Source of the DNA: Luteimonas sp. MC1750
GTDB lineage: Bacteria; Pseudomonadota; Gammaproteobacteria; Xanthomonadales; Xanthomonadaceae
Direction of reading: 5' to 3'
Assembly: GCF_016615955.1 (NCBI RefSeq)
Contig: NZ_CP067113.1
Coordinates: 434,001-498,000 of the forward strand
Length of the DNA: 64,000 nucleotides
Positions 37,401 to 45,868 of this stretch are shown here, in pieces. A program made the position numbers and the translations under genes. A model generated the notes under the pieces. That model worked only from the letters and a program-made list of their open reading frames with translations, was not told where the DNA came from and ran no database searches. The stretch's first letter is position 1. Each line of letters opens with the position of its first letter.

Positions 37401-38390
37401 ATGAAGCTGGGTTCCCTGAAGGAAGGCGGGCGCGACGGTACGCTGGTGGTGGTGTCGCGGGATCTTGCGCGCGCGGTGCGCGCGACCGGGGTCGCGGCGA
37501 CGATGCAGCAGGCGCTCGAGGACTGGTCGAACGTCGCGCCGCGGCTGGTTGCGCTGGCCGATGCCCTCGAGGCCGGCAGCGCCGATGGCGTGTTCGACCT
37601 GGAGCCGGCGCAGCTGGCGGCGCCGTTGCCACGTGCCTACGAATTCGTCGACGGTTCGGCCTACCTGCCGCACGTCGAGCGGGTGCGCCGCGCCCGTGGC
37701 GCCGAGGTGCCGGAGAGCTTCTACACCGATCCGCTGATGTACCAGGCCACGAGCGCCGGCTTCCTCGGACCGCGCGACCCGGTGCGCGTGACCAGCGAGG
37801 ACCATGGCATCGACCTCGAGGCCGAGATCGTCGTCATCACCGACGACGTGCCGATGGCGGTCACGCCGGACGAGGCCGCCGGCCACATCCAGCTCATCGG
37901 CCTGGTCAACGATGTCTCCCTGCGCAACCTGATCCCGGGCGAGCTGGCCAAGGGCTTCGGCTTCCTGCAGTCCAAGCCGCGATCGGCCCTGTCGCCGGTG
38001 TTCGTGACCCCCGACGAGCTCGGCGAGGCCTGGCGCGGCAGCAAGCTGCACCGCCCGCTGGTGACCCATGTCAACGGCGAATGGTTCGGCGCGCCCGAGG
38101 CCGGCGTCGACATGCAGTTCGACTTCTCGCAGCTGGTGGCCCACGCCGCGCGGACGCGTCCGCTTTCGGCCGGAACCATCGTTGGTTCGGGGACGATCGC
38201 CAACCAGGACACCTCGCTGGGCGCCTCGTGCTTCGCCGAGAAGCGCACCGTCGAGGCCCTCGAGCACGGCATGCCGAGGACGCCCTTCATGTCCTTCGGC
38301 GACCGCGTGCGCATCGAGATGCTCGACGATCGCGGCCAGTCGATCTTCGGTGCCATCGAACAGCTGATCGAGCACCAGCCCGCGCCCTGA
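37401..38390 (+). CDS. Fumarylacetoacetate hydrolase family protein
   Basis: A 329-residue protein of the FAH superfamily, which hydrolyses C-C bonds or decarboxylates beta-keto acids. The N-terminus MKLGSLKEGGRDGTLVVVSRDL and the metal-binding core (EDHGIDLEAEIVVITDD, the VNDVSLRNLIPGELAKGFGFLQSKP segment, and AGTIVGSGTIANQD) fit the FAH-like tyrosine-degradation enzyme. It lies just upstream of maiA, so together they would convert maleylacetoacetate to fumarate and acetoacetate. A TACAAT box about 30 bases upstream and GGAG before the ATG support the start at 37401; an in-frame GTG 6 bases earlier is possible. Confidence 0.92.
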   Translation: MKLGSLKEGGRDGTLVVVSRDLARAVRATGVAATMQQALEDWSNVAPRLVALADALEAGSADGVFDLEPAQLAAPLPRAYEFVDGSAYLPHVERVRRARGAEVPESFYTDPLMYQATSAGFLGPRDPVRVTSEDHGIDLEAEIVVITDDVPMAVTPDEAAGHIQLIGLVNDVSLRNLIPGELAKGFGFLQSKPRSALSPVFVTPDELGEAWRGSKLHRPLVTHVNGEWFGAPEAGVDMQFDFSQLVAHAARTRPLSAGTIVGSGTIANQDTSLGASCFAEKRTVEALEHGMPRTPFMSFGDRVRIEMLDDRGQSIFGAIEQLIEHQPAP

Positions 38391-38444
38391 GCGCGCGGCG
38401 GGACTGGCCCCGCAGGAATGCCGGGGCCGCCAGGGGAGGACGTG

Positions 38445-39155
38445 ATGGCCGGAACGGACGGCGAGGCGGGCGAGGGCGGCGGCAACGGCAACGGCAACGG
38501 CGCGCTGTGCCTGCACTCGTACTGGCGCTCGAGCGCGGCCTACCGCGTGCGCATCGGACTCAACCTCAAGGGGCTGAAGTACGACATCGCGCCCGTGCAC
38601 CTGGTGCGCGGAGGCGGGGAACAGCACGCCGCCGACTTCGCCGCGATCAACCCGCAGGAACTGGTGCCGGTGCTCCAGCACGGCCACCGCAACCTGCGCC
38701 AGTCGCTGGCGATCCTCGAGTACCTGGACGAGATGTGGCCCGAGCCGCCGCTGCTGCCCGCGACCGCGCGTGACCGCGCACGCGTGCGCGCGCTGGCCCA
38801 GGTCGTGGCCTGCGACATCCACCCGCTCAACAACCTGCGCGTGCTGCAGTACCTGGAGCAGGACTGGGGCGTGCCCCAGCCCGAGCGCGAGGTCTGGGTG
38901 AAGCACTGGATCCAGTCGGGCTTCCGTGCCTTCGAGGCGCTGCTGGTCGACAACCCGTCCACGGGCGAGTTCTGCGACGGCCACCAGCCGACCATCGCCG
39001 ACTGCTGCCTGGTGCCGCAGGTCTACAACGCCCGCCGCTTCGGCGTCGACATGTCGGCCTATCCGGCGATCACGCGGATCGAAGAACGCTGCCTCGCGCT
39101 GCCCGCCTTCGACGCCGCCCGGCCCGAACGCCAGCCCGACGCACCCGCCAGCTGA
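38445..39155 (+). CDS. maiA: Maleylacetoacetate isomerase (zeta-class GST)
   Basis: A 236-residue glutathione S-transferase of the zeta class. The active-site motif SYWRSSAAYRVRIGLNLKGL (SSxxxRVRIAL type) and the NPQELVPVL and QSLAILEYLDE glutathione-binding motifs are present. It isomerises maleylacetoacetate to fumarylacetoacetate in tyrosine/homogentisate degradation. It starts with an unusual Gly-Asn repeat tail (GGGNGNGNG, residues 9-19) before the family domain. GGGGAGGA precedes the ATG. It lies 54 bases after the FAH gene, in the same operon. Confidence 0.94.
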   Translation: MAGTDGEAGEGGGNGNGNGALCLHSYWRSSAAYRVRIGLNLKGLKYDIAPVHLVRGGGEQHAADFAAINPQELVPVLQHGHRNLRQSLAILEYLDEMWPEPPLLPATARDRARVRALAQVVACDIHPLNNLRVLQYLEQDWGVPQPEREVWVKHWIQSGFRAFEALLVDNPSTGEFCDGHQPTIADCCLVPQVYNARRFGVDMSAYPAITRIEERCLALPAFDAARPERQPDAPAS

Positions 39156-39168
39156 GGCACCTGGCCCC

Positions 39169-39237
39169 TGTAGGAGCGGCTACAGCCGCGATCACCGCGC
39201 GGCCCCATCCCTGTAGGAGCGGCTACAGCCGCGATCA
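39169..39237. repeat. Two palindromic REP-type repeats downstream of maiA
   Basis: Copies at 39169-39194 and 39212-39237 share the TGTAGGAGCGGCTACAGCCG unit in direct orientation. They are followed at about 39287-39305 by short GTTGCA hexamer repeats, up to the end of pilU. Confidence 0.9.
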
Positions 39238-39340
39238 CCCCAGCCCGCGCAGCAAACTGGCTCCGCTGCCGCAGTCTCACTCGCAGTTGCAGTTGCAGTT
39301 GCAACCGCAATCGCAACCCATCGAAAACCGTCCGCCTCCC

Positions 39341-40453
39341 TCAGGCGTGCCCGGTATCAAACACGTCCGCGTAGGGGTCGTGCTCGCCCTCCCCGCCCTC
39401 GGACAGGCGGAACTTGAGGTCCAGCCCTTCGCGCGAGTCGGCGGCGCGCAGCGCGGTCTCGCGCTCGATCCGGCCTTCCTTGTACAGCCGGTACAGGCAC
39501 TGGTCGAAGGTCTCGATGCCTTCCTCCAGGGACTCCTCCATCGCCTGCTTGATCTCGTGCACCTGGCCGCGGCGCAGCAGGTCGCGGATCATCGGCGTGT
39601 TGATCAGCACCTCGGTCGCCGGCATGCGGCGGCCGTCGGTGCCCACCACCAGGCGCTGGCTGACCACCGCGCGCAGGTTCAGCGCGAGGTTCATCAGCAC
39701 GTTCTTGTGCGCGGCCTCGGGGAAGAAATTGAGGATGCGCTCGATGGTCTGGTCGGCGTTGTTGGAGTGCAGCGTCGCCAGGCACAGGTGCCCGGTCTCG
39801 GCGAAGGCGATCGCGGCCTCCATCGTGGTCGCGTCCAGGATCTCGCCGATCAGGATGACGTCCGGCGCCTCGCGCATCGCGTTCTTCAGCGCGTTGTGGA
39901 ACGCATGGGTATCCAGGCCGACCTCGCGCTGGTTCACGATCGATTTCTTGTGCCGGTGCAGGTACTCGATCGGATCCTCGATGGTGAGGATGTGCCCGGA
40001 CGTGGTGGTGTTGCGGTAGTCGATCATCGACGCCAGCGTGGTCGACTTGCCCGAGCCGGTGGAGCCGACGATCAGCACCAGGCCGCGCGGGGCCATGATG
40101 ATGTCCTTCAGCACCTGCGGCAGCTGCAGCTCCTCGATCGAGGGGATGCTGCTGCGGATGGCGCGGATGACCATGCCGACTTCGCCGCGCTGCTTGAACA
40201 CGTTGACGCGGAAGCGGCCGGACTCGGCCAGCGACAGTGCCATGTTCAGCTCCAGGTCGCGTTCGAACTGCGGCACCTGGCCTTCGTCCATCAGCGAATA
40301 GGCGATTTTCTTGACCATGCCGGGCGGCAGGCCGGTGTTGCCGAGCGGATAGAGCTTGCCTTCGACCTTGATGTACACCGGCGCGCCGGTGGTCAGGAAC
40401 ATGTCGGAAGCGTTCTTCTCCGTCATCAGCTTCAGGAAGTAGCCGATGTCCAT
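39341..40453 (-). CDS. pilU: Type IV pilus retraction ATPase PilU
   Basis: A 370-residue PilT/PilU-type secretion ATPase. Walker A is LIVGSTGSGKSTTLASMID, the Asp box is ILTIEDPIEYLH, the Walker B region is EAPDVILIGEILD, and the His box is ETGHLCLATLHSNNA. The C-terminal part has LPQVLKDII earlier and a PilU-style acidic tail (SEGGEGEHDPYADVFD) that separates it from PilT. It is a hexameric cytoplasmic motor that assists PilT in pilus retraction (twitching). A GGGGAAT sequence precedes the ATG, and TTGTCA with CGCAAT at 17-base spacing is a possible promoter. pilT is not in the window. Confidence 0.93.
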   Translation of the reverse strand: MDIGYFLKLMTEKNASDMFLTTGAPVYIKVEGKLYPLGNTGLPPGMVKKIAYSLMDEGQVPQFERDLELNMALSLAESGRFRVNVFKQRGEVGMVIRAIRSSIPSIEELQLPQVLKDIIMAPRGLVLIVGSTGSGKSTTLASMIDYRNTTTSGHILTIEDPIEYLHRHKKSIVNQREVGLDTHAFHNALKNAMREAPDVILIGEILDATTMEAAIAFAETGHLCLATLHSNNADQTIERILNFFPEAAHKNVLMNLALNLRAVVSQRLVVGTDGRRMPATEVLINTPMIRDLLRRGQVHEIKQAMEESLEEGIETFDQCLYRLYKEGRIERETALRAADSREGLDLKFRLSEGGEGEHDPYADVFDTGHA

Positions 40454-40550
40454 TCGCGGGATTCCCCAGTAGCGCAGCCCCGGCGATTGCGGTCCGGACG
40501 GATGCTGTTGACAATGGCCGGGCGTTTCCCCTCTCCGCGGCGGCCCCCTT

Positions 40551-40937
40551 ATGCGCACAAGCTTCGCACAATTCAATCCGCGCCTGCATGGCGCAGGTCT
40601 CGTTCTTGCGCTGGCATTGGCCGGTTGTGCCAGCCTGCCGCCGCCGACCGCCGAACTCTCGGCGGCCCAGCAGGCCGTGGCCCGGGCCGACGCCGCCGAC
40701 GCGCAGCAGTACGCCGTCGACGACCTGGAGCGCGCGCGCACCGCGCTCAGCCGCGCCCAGGCGGCGATGGCCGCCGGCAAGGAGCGCGATGCCCGCGCCC
40801 TGGCCGCGCTGTCCGAGGCTTCCGCCGACCTGGCCAGCGCGCGCAGCGCGCAGGCCCAGACCGAGGCCACCCTCCTGCAGCGCCGCAACGAAGTAGCCGA
40901 GCTGCGCCAGCGGCTGGGCACGGAGGGCGCGCGATGA
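40551..40937 (+). CDS. DUF4398 coiled-coil lipoprotein
   Basis: A 128-residue protein with a lipoprotein signal (LALALAGCASLPP, Cys as acylation site) and a helical, Ala/Arg/Glu-rich mature part of the DUF4398 type (ELSAAQQAVARADAADA...YAVDDLERARTALSRAQ). It is likely tethered to the outer membrane. It is divergent from pilU, with a shared 97-base control region containing TTGACA. Its stop overlaps the start of the next coiled-coil gene (ATGA). In other genomes such pairs precede an OmpA-domain gene; none is present here. Function unknown. Confidence 0.88.
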   Translation: MRTSFAQFNPRLHGAGLVLALALAGCASLPPPTAELSAAQQAVARADAADAQQYAVDDLERARTALSRAQAAMAAGKERDARALAALSEASADLASARSAQAQTEATLLQRRNEVAELRQRLGTEGAR

Positions 40938-41524
40938 ACCGTCTTGTCCTCGCGATGGCCCTCGCCGCCCTGCTGGTTCCGGGCGCCGCGCTGGCCCAGT
41001 CGGGCGCCGGCGACGACGCCGACGCCGCGCCGCTGCAGGCCCGCCTGCGCGCCCTCGATGCCGACCCCGAGCGCGGCTCGCTCGCCGCCTACGAGCGCCT
41101 GCGCGCACGCCAGGCGCTCGACGTGCTGGCGGGTACCCGCGGCACCCAGGCCAGGGCCGACGCGCGCCAGGTCGCGGAGTGGCGCCTCGCGACCGCCGAG
41201 ATCGCCGCCGCCACGGAGCTCGCGCGCCGCCAGATCGACCGGCTGGACCGGGAGCGCAGCGAGCTGCTGGTCGAGGCCAGCCGCCAGGACGCGGCCCGGG
41301 CGCGCGCCGAGGCTGAACGCCTGCGCATCCAGGCCCAGATCCAGGCCGAGGAGGCCGAGCGTCTGCGGCTGGAGGCCGAGATGGAATCCGGCGCCCGCCA
41401 GCGCGCCGAGGGCGCCCTGGACGATGTCGCCAGGACCCAGGCCGACCGCCTGCGCGCGGCCCGTGCGCGCGAGGCCGAGCTCAAGCGCCAGGAAGCCGAG
41501 CTGCTGAAGTCGCTGGAAGACTAG
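40934..41524 (+). CDS. Periplasmic coiled-coil protein partnered with the DUF4398 lipoprotein
   Basis: A 196-residue protein with a Sec signal peptide (LVLAMALAALLVPGAALAQS) and a mature region that is almost entirely charged helix. The heptad-rich segment at about residues 90-195 (RQIDRLDRERSELLVEASRQDAARARAEAERLR...) should be a long coiled coil. The stop/start overlap with the DUF4398 gene points to joint function, perhaps as an envelope scaffold. The OmpA-like domain that often follows in relatives is missing: translation ends at LLKSLED with a stop. The gene-free leader with a structured RNA follows. Confidence 0.85.
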   Translation: MNRLVLAMALAALLVPGAALAQSGAGDDADAAPLQARLRALDADPERGSLAAYERLRARQALDVLAGTRGTQARADARQVAEWRLATAEIAAATELARRQIDRLDRERSELLVEASRQDAARARAEAERLRIQAQIQAEEAERLRLEAEMESGARQRAEGALDDVARTQADRLRAARAREAELKRQEAELLKSLED

Positions 41525-41592
41525 CCTCCGGGCCTTCGCGGGCGGCTCGCGGCCACCTCGCGCCAGCGTTCAGGCCGTGGCCGGCTGGACCC

Positions 41593-41621
41593 TTGCCCGC
41601 CCCGGTAGGGAGGAGTAGGGT
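41593..41621 (+). promoter_or_regulatory. Candidate sigma70 promoter of the structured RNA at 41628
   Basis: TTGCCC (41593-41598) and TAGGGT (41616-41621) with a 17-base spacer. The predicted start at about 41628 coincides with the first base of the 5' hairpin. This is moderate evidence only, since the -10 box is imperfect. Confidence 0.5.
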
Positions 41622-41627
41622 CGATCC

Positions 41628-41815
41628 CAGAGGCCGGTGTCCGCCGTTGGCGGATCCGCCTCTTCGAAGGGAGGAATCGTGACGGAATGCAGCGACTCCA
41701 TCGGGACGGTCGCCGCGGGCAAGCCCCCGCGGACGCTCCCGAGGGAGGGTGTCTGGAGCCCGTCGCGAACCGTCCCCCACGATGCGCCCCGTGCCGCAAG
41801 GCCCGGGGCGTTTTT
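41628..41815 (+). ncRNA. Candidate structured non-coding RNA, about 188 nt
   Basis: A gene-free 339-base gap holds a run of foldable structures. The 5' hairpin is 41629-41663 (AGAGGC/GCCTCT outer, TCCGCC/GGCGGA inner stem). A second hairpin is 41673-41699 (GGA-TCG / CGA-TCC with ACGGA in the loop). A long-range stem GGGACGGT (41703-41710) / ACCGTCCC (41769-41776) encloses a CCGCGGG/CCCGCGG hairpin and a CTCCC/GGGAG hairpin. A terminator follows. The unpaired parts are rich in GGA. It does not match tmRNA, RNase P, SRP or 6S RNA by eye. It could be a free sRNA or a 5' leader controlling the DUF465 gene 49 bases downstream. Confidence 0.5.
41785..41815 (+). terminator. Rho-independent terminator of the candidate RNA
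   Basis: The stem CGCCCCG-T-GCC / GGC-C-CGGGGCG (41785-41795 and 41800-41810) with a GCAA loop is followed by five T. It lies 48 bases before the DUF465 start codon. Confidence 0.8.
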
Positions 41816-41863
41816 GCATGCCCGCGCGGCACGAGGCGCGGGCCAAGGCTGAAGGAGGTCTCC

Positions 41864-42082
41864 ATGTTCGAAGGGCAACCCCAGGCGGAACTCGACGCGC
41901 TGTTCAAGGCCAACCCGGAGTTCAGGCAGCTCTACCACCACCACAAGGAACTCGACAAGAAGGTGCTCGACGCCGAGCTCGGCGTGCTGCCGATCGACGA
42001 CACCACGCTGGCGCGGATGAAGCGCGAGAAGCTCGCCGCGAAGGACCGCCTGTCGGTGATGTACCAGGCACTCGCCCACTGA
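41864..42082 (+). CDS. DUF465 (YdcH-family) small protein
   Basis: A 72-residue all-helical protein of the DUF465/YdcH family. The characteristic segment is FRQLYHHHKELDKKVLDAELG, with a conserved Lys-rich C-terminal helix TLARMKREKLAAKDRLSVMYQ. Function is unknown; it probably forms a helical hairpin. GAAGGAGG lies 7 bases before the ATG. It is preceded by the candidate structured RNA and followed, after a 158-base gap, by cbs. Confidence 0.92.
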   Translation: MFEGQPQAELDALFKANPEFRQLYHHHKELDKKVLDAELGVLPIDDTTLARMKREKLAAKDRLSVMYQALAH

Positions 42083-42240
42083 CCGCAGCTCCCCCACCCC
42101 CACGTGACAGCCCGGGCTGTCGCGGGCGGCGGCGTCCTCCTCGTCGGGCGCCGCCGCCCGCGCCGCCACTCCCGGGCCCGGCCCGGGATGCGGCGGGCGA
42201 TGCGATAATCGGCGTCTCTTTCGCCGACAGGCACCGCCGC

Positions 42241-43617
<1,377 letters not shown>

Positions 43618-43700
43618 GGGTCAGCCGCGGCCCCCTGCAGGGCCGGCAGGCTGCGGTGCCGGTGCTACAATTCGCGGTCTTTTCAAGCGGATATACCGGC

Positions 43701-44897
43701 ATGCGCAAGGATCGTGATCAGGCTGGCGGCGACGGCGCAGGTTGGGGCCACGGGACCCGGGCGATCCACGCCGGGCAGTCGCCGGATCCCTCGACCGGCG
43801 CGGTGATGGTGCCGATCTACGCCACCTCGACCTACGCCCAGTCCAGCCCTGGCGTCCACCAGGGCTTCGAATATTCGCGCACCCACAATCCGACCCGCTT
43901 CGCCTATGAGCGCTGCGTCGCCGGACTCGAGGGCGGCAGCCGTGGCTTCGCCTCCGCGTCGGGGCTGGCGGCGTCCTCCACGGTGCTCGAGCTGCTCGAC
44001 AGCGGCGACCACGTGGTCGCGATGGACGACCTATACGGCGGCAGCTACCGGCTGTTCGAGCGCGTGCGCCGCCGCAGCGCCGGGCTGGACTTCAGCTTCG
44101 TCGACCTCACCGACCCTGCGGCCTTCGAGGCCGCGATCACGCCGAAGACGCGCATGGTCTGGGTGGAGACGCCCACCAACCCGATGCTCAAGATCGTCGA
44201 CCTCGCCGCGATCGTCGCGATCGCGCGCAGGCACGAGCTGCTGGTGGTGGTCGACAACACCTTCGCCTCGCCGATCCTGCAGCGTCCGCTCGAACACGGC
44301 GCCGACCTCGTACTGCATTCGGCCACCAAGTACCTCAATGGCCACTCCGACATGGTCGGCGGCATGGTGGTGGTCGGCGACAACGACGCGCTCGCCGAAC
44401 AGCTCGCCTTCCTGCAGAACTCGGTGGGCGCGGTGCAGGGACCGTTCGACAGCTTCCTGGCGCTGCGCGGCCTGAAGACCCTGCACCTGCGGATGCGCGC
44501 GCACTGCGACAACGCGGCCGAACTGGCCGGTCGCCTGCTCGAGCATGCCGGCGTCGTGGACGTGATCTACCCGGGTCTGGAGTCGCATCCGCAGCATGCG
44601 CTGGCCAGGCGCCAGATGGACGGCGGCGGCGGCATCGTCTCGGTGCGGGTCGCCGGCGGATACGCGGGCGCACAGCGCTTCTGCGAGCGCCTGCAGCTGT
44701 TCACCCTGGCCGAGTCGCTGGGCGGCGTCGAAAGCCTGGTCAACCACCCGGCGGTGATGACCCATGCCTCCGTGCCCGTGGAACGCCGCGCGGTGCTGGG
44801 CATCAGCGAGGACCTGGTGCGGTTGAGCGTGGGCGTGGAGGACGTGGAGGACCTGTGGGCGGATCTGGACCGGGCGCTGGCGTCCACCACCCCATGA
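43701..44897 (+). CDS. metB: Cystathionine gamma-lyase / gamma-synthase (MetB family)
   Basis: A 398-residue Cys/Met-metabolism PLP enzyme. The PLP lysine lies in DLVLHSATKYLNGHSDMVGG, with ETPTNPMLKIVDL and the C-terminal ESLGGVESLVNHPAVMTHAS motif. Family members are gamma-synthases, gamma-lyases or both. Next to a CBS gene, lyase activity (cystathionine to cysteine) is likely. It has its own TACAAT box at 43666-43671. In Xanthomonas the homologous metB marks one border of the LPS gene cluster; here its stop overlaps the first glycan-cluster gene (ATGA), so transcription and translation run into that cluster. Confidence 0.93.
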   Translation: MRKDRDQAGGDGAGWGHGTRAIHAGQSPDPSTGAVMVPIYATSTYAQSSPGVHQGFEYSRTHNPTRFAYERCVAGLEGGSRGFASASGLAASSTVLELLDSGDHVVAMDDLYGGSYRLFERVRRRSAGLDFSFVDLTDPAAFEAAITPKTRMVWVETPTNPMLKIVDLAAIVAIARRHELLVVVDNTFASPILQRPLEHGADLVLHSATKYLNGHSDMVGGMVVVGDNDALAEQLAFLQNSVGAVQGPFDSFLALRGLKTLHLRMRAHCDNAAELAGRLLEHAGVVDVIYPGLESHPQHALARRQMDGGGGIVSVRVAGGYAGAQRFCERLQLFTLAESLGGVESLVNHPAVMTHASVPVERRAVLGISEDLVRLSVGVEDVEDLWADLDRALASTTP

Positions 44898-45868
44898 TCC
44901 CAGGCGCCGACGCGCGCTCCGAGGCCGCCCCGGCGACCTCGGCCGTGCTGGCCTTTGCGCTCGCCGGCGTGGTGCCCGACGGTGAGGAGGGTCCGCGCCT
45001 GCGCCATCGCGTGGCCGGGCAGGGCTATGGTCCTGATGCCGCCGCAGCGACGGATGTCCGGATGGCCGGTGGCGGCGTGCGGCTGCAGTTCGCGCGGCCC
45101 GAGGGCTTGATCGATTTCATCCAGCTCGAGCCGGCTGCAGTGCCGGGGCGTTACCGGCTGCTGCGCCTGGCCATTGGCGACGCGCCGATGGTTGACCTTG
45201 GCCGCCGACTGATGCTGGCGGTGGAGCGCCTGGACAGTCCGGTCGACGGCGGGGCGTTGTCGTTTTCCAGCGACCTGGATCGGCCGGCGGTCGAATTCGA
45301 CCTGCGCGACCTGGACTGGCCGGATGGCGCGCTGCTCGAGCTAGTGCTGCGGCGGGATGGCGATGCCGGCCCGTCCGCCGGACTGGGCGAGCTGTGCGAG
45401 CACCTCGCCGCGGAGCTGGTGCCCGCACGGGCAGCATCCGCGCGGATGGGGCGGGAGCTCGCCGACGCCGCCGACCGCTTGGCCGCCCTGGTCAACCTGA
45501 CCGCCGGCCTTGGCGAACGGCAGGCCGCGCATGCCGAGGGGCTGGCCGGACACGTGGCGGGCCAGTCGCGCCTCGACGCCGGCCTGCAGGCGCTGGTCGA
45601 GGGGCAGGGACGGCTGGACCAGGCGCAGCAGGCGCTGGCCGGCGCGGTCCAGGCCCTGGACGCGCGGCTCTTGGCGCAGGACGAGGCGCTCGCAGGGCTG
45701 GCCGCGCTGGCGCGCGCCGCCGGCAGTCGCGAAGCGGCAGATGCCGCCCACGCCACGACCCTGAAGGCGGTCACCGCGCTGCAGGCAGAGGTCGCGCAGG
45801 TGCGGCACGCGGTGGAGAACGTGTTCTGGCGGCGCTGGATGCATCGGCTCCGCGGAGGTGCCCGGTGA
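44894..45868 (+). CDS. Uncharacterised coiled-coil protein at the head of the glycan operon
   Basis: A 324-residue protein of no recognised family. The N-terminal 150 or so residues look beta-rich (FARPEGLIDFIQLEPAAVPGRYRLLRLAIG, ALSFSSDLDRPAVEFDLRDLDWP), resembling a sugar-binding-like sandwich. Residues about 175-305 are Ala/Leu/Gln-rich helix (coiled coil). It ends with ENVFWRRWMHRLRGG, similar to the SWRxxxPLR-type segment often found at the end of coiled coils in polysaccharide glycosyltransferases. There is no signal peptide. Stop/start overlaps with metB and the next gene couple it to both. A scaffold or chain-length role is only a guess. Confidence 0.7.
   Translation: MIPGADARSEAAPATSAVLAFALAGVVPDGEEGPRLRHRVAGQGYGPDAAAATDVRMAGGGVRLQFARPEGLIDFIQLEPAAVPGRYRLLRLAIGDAPMVDLGRRLMLAVERLDSPVDGGALSFSSDLDRPAVEFDLRDLDWPDGALLELVLRRDGDAGPSAGLGELCEHLAAELVPARAASARMGRELADAADRLAALVNLTAGLGERQAAHAEGLAGHVAGQSRLDAGLQALVEGQGRLDQAQQALAGAVQALDARLLAQDEALAGLAALARAAGSREAADAAHATTLKAVTALQAEVAQVRHAVENVFWRRWMHRLRGGAR

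Noticed and set aside
41628..41815. Candidate RNA considered as 6S RNA, tmRNA or RNase P RNA
   Set aside because: The size fits 6S, but the two ends do not pair and there is no central bubble. The tmRNA and RNase P signature sequences are absent.
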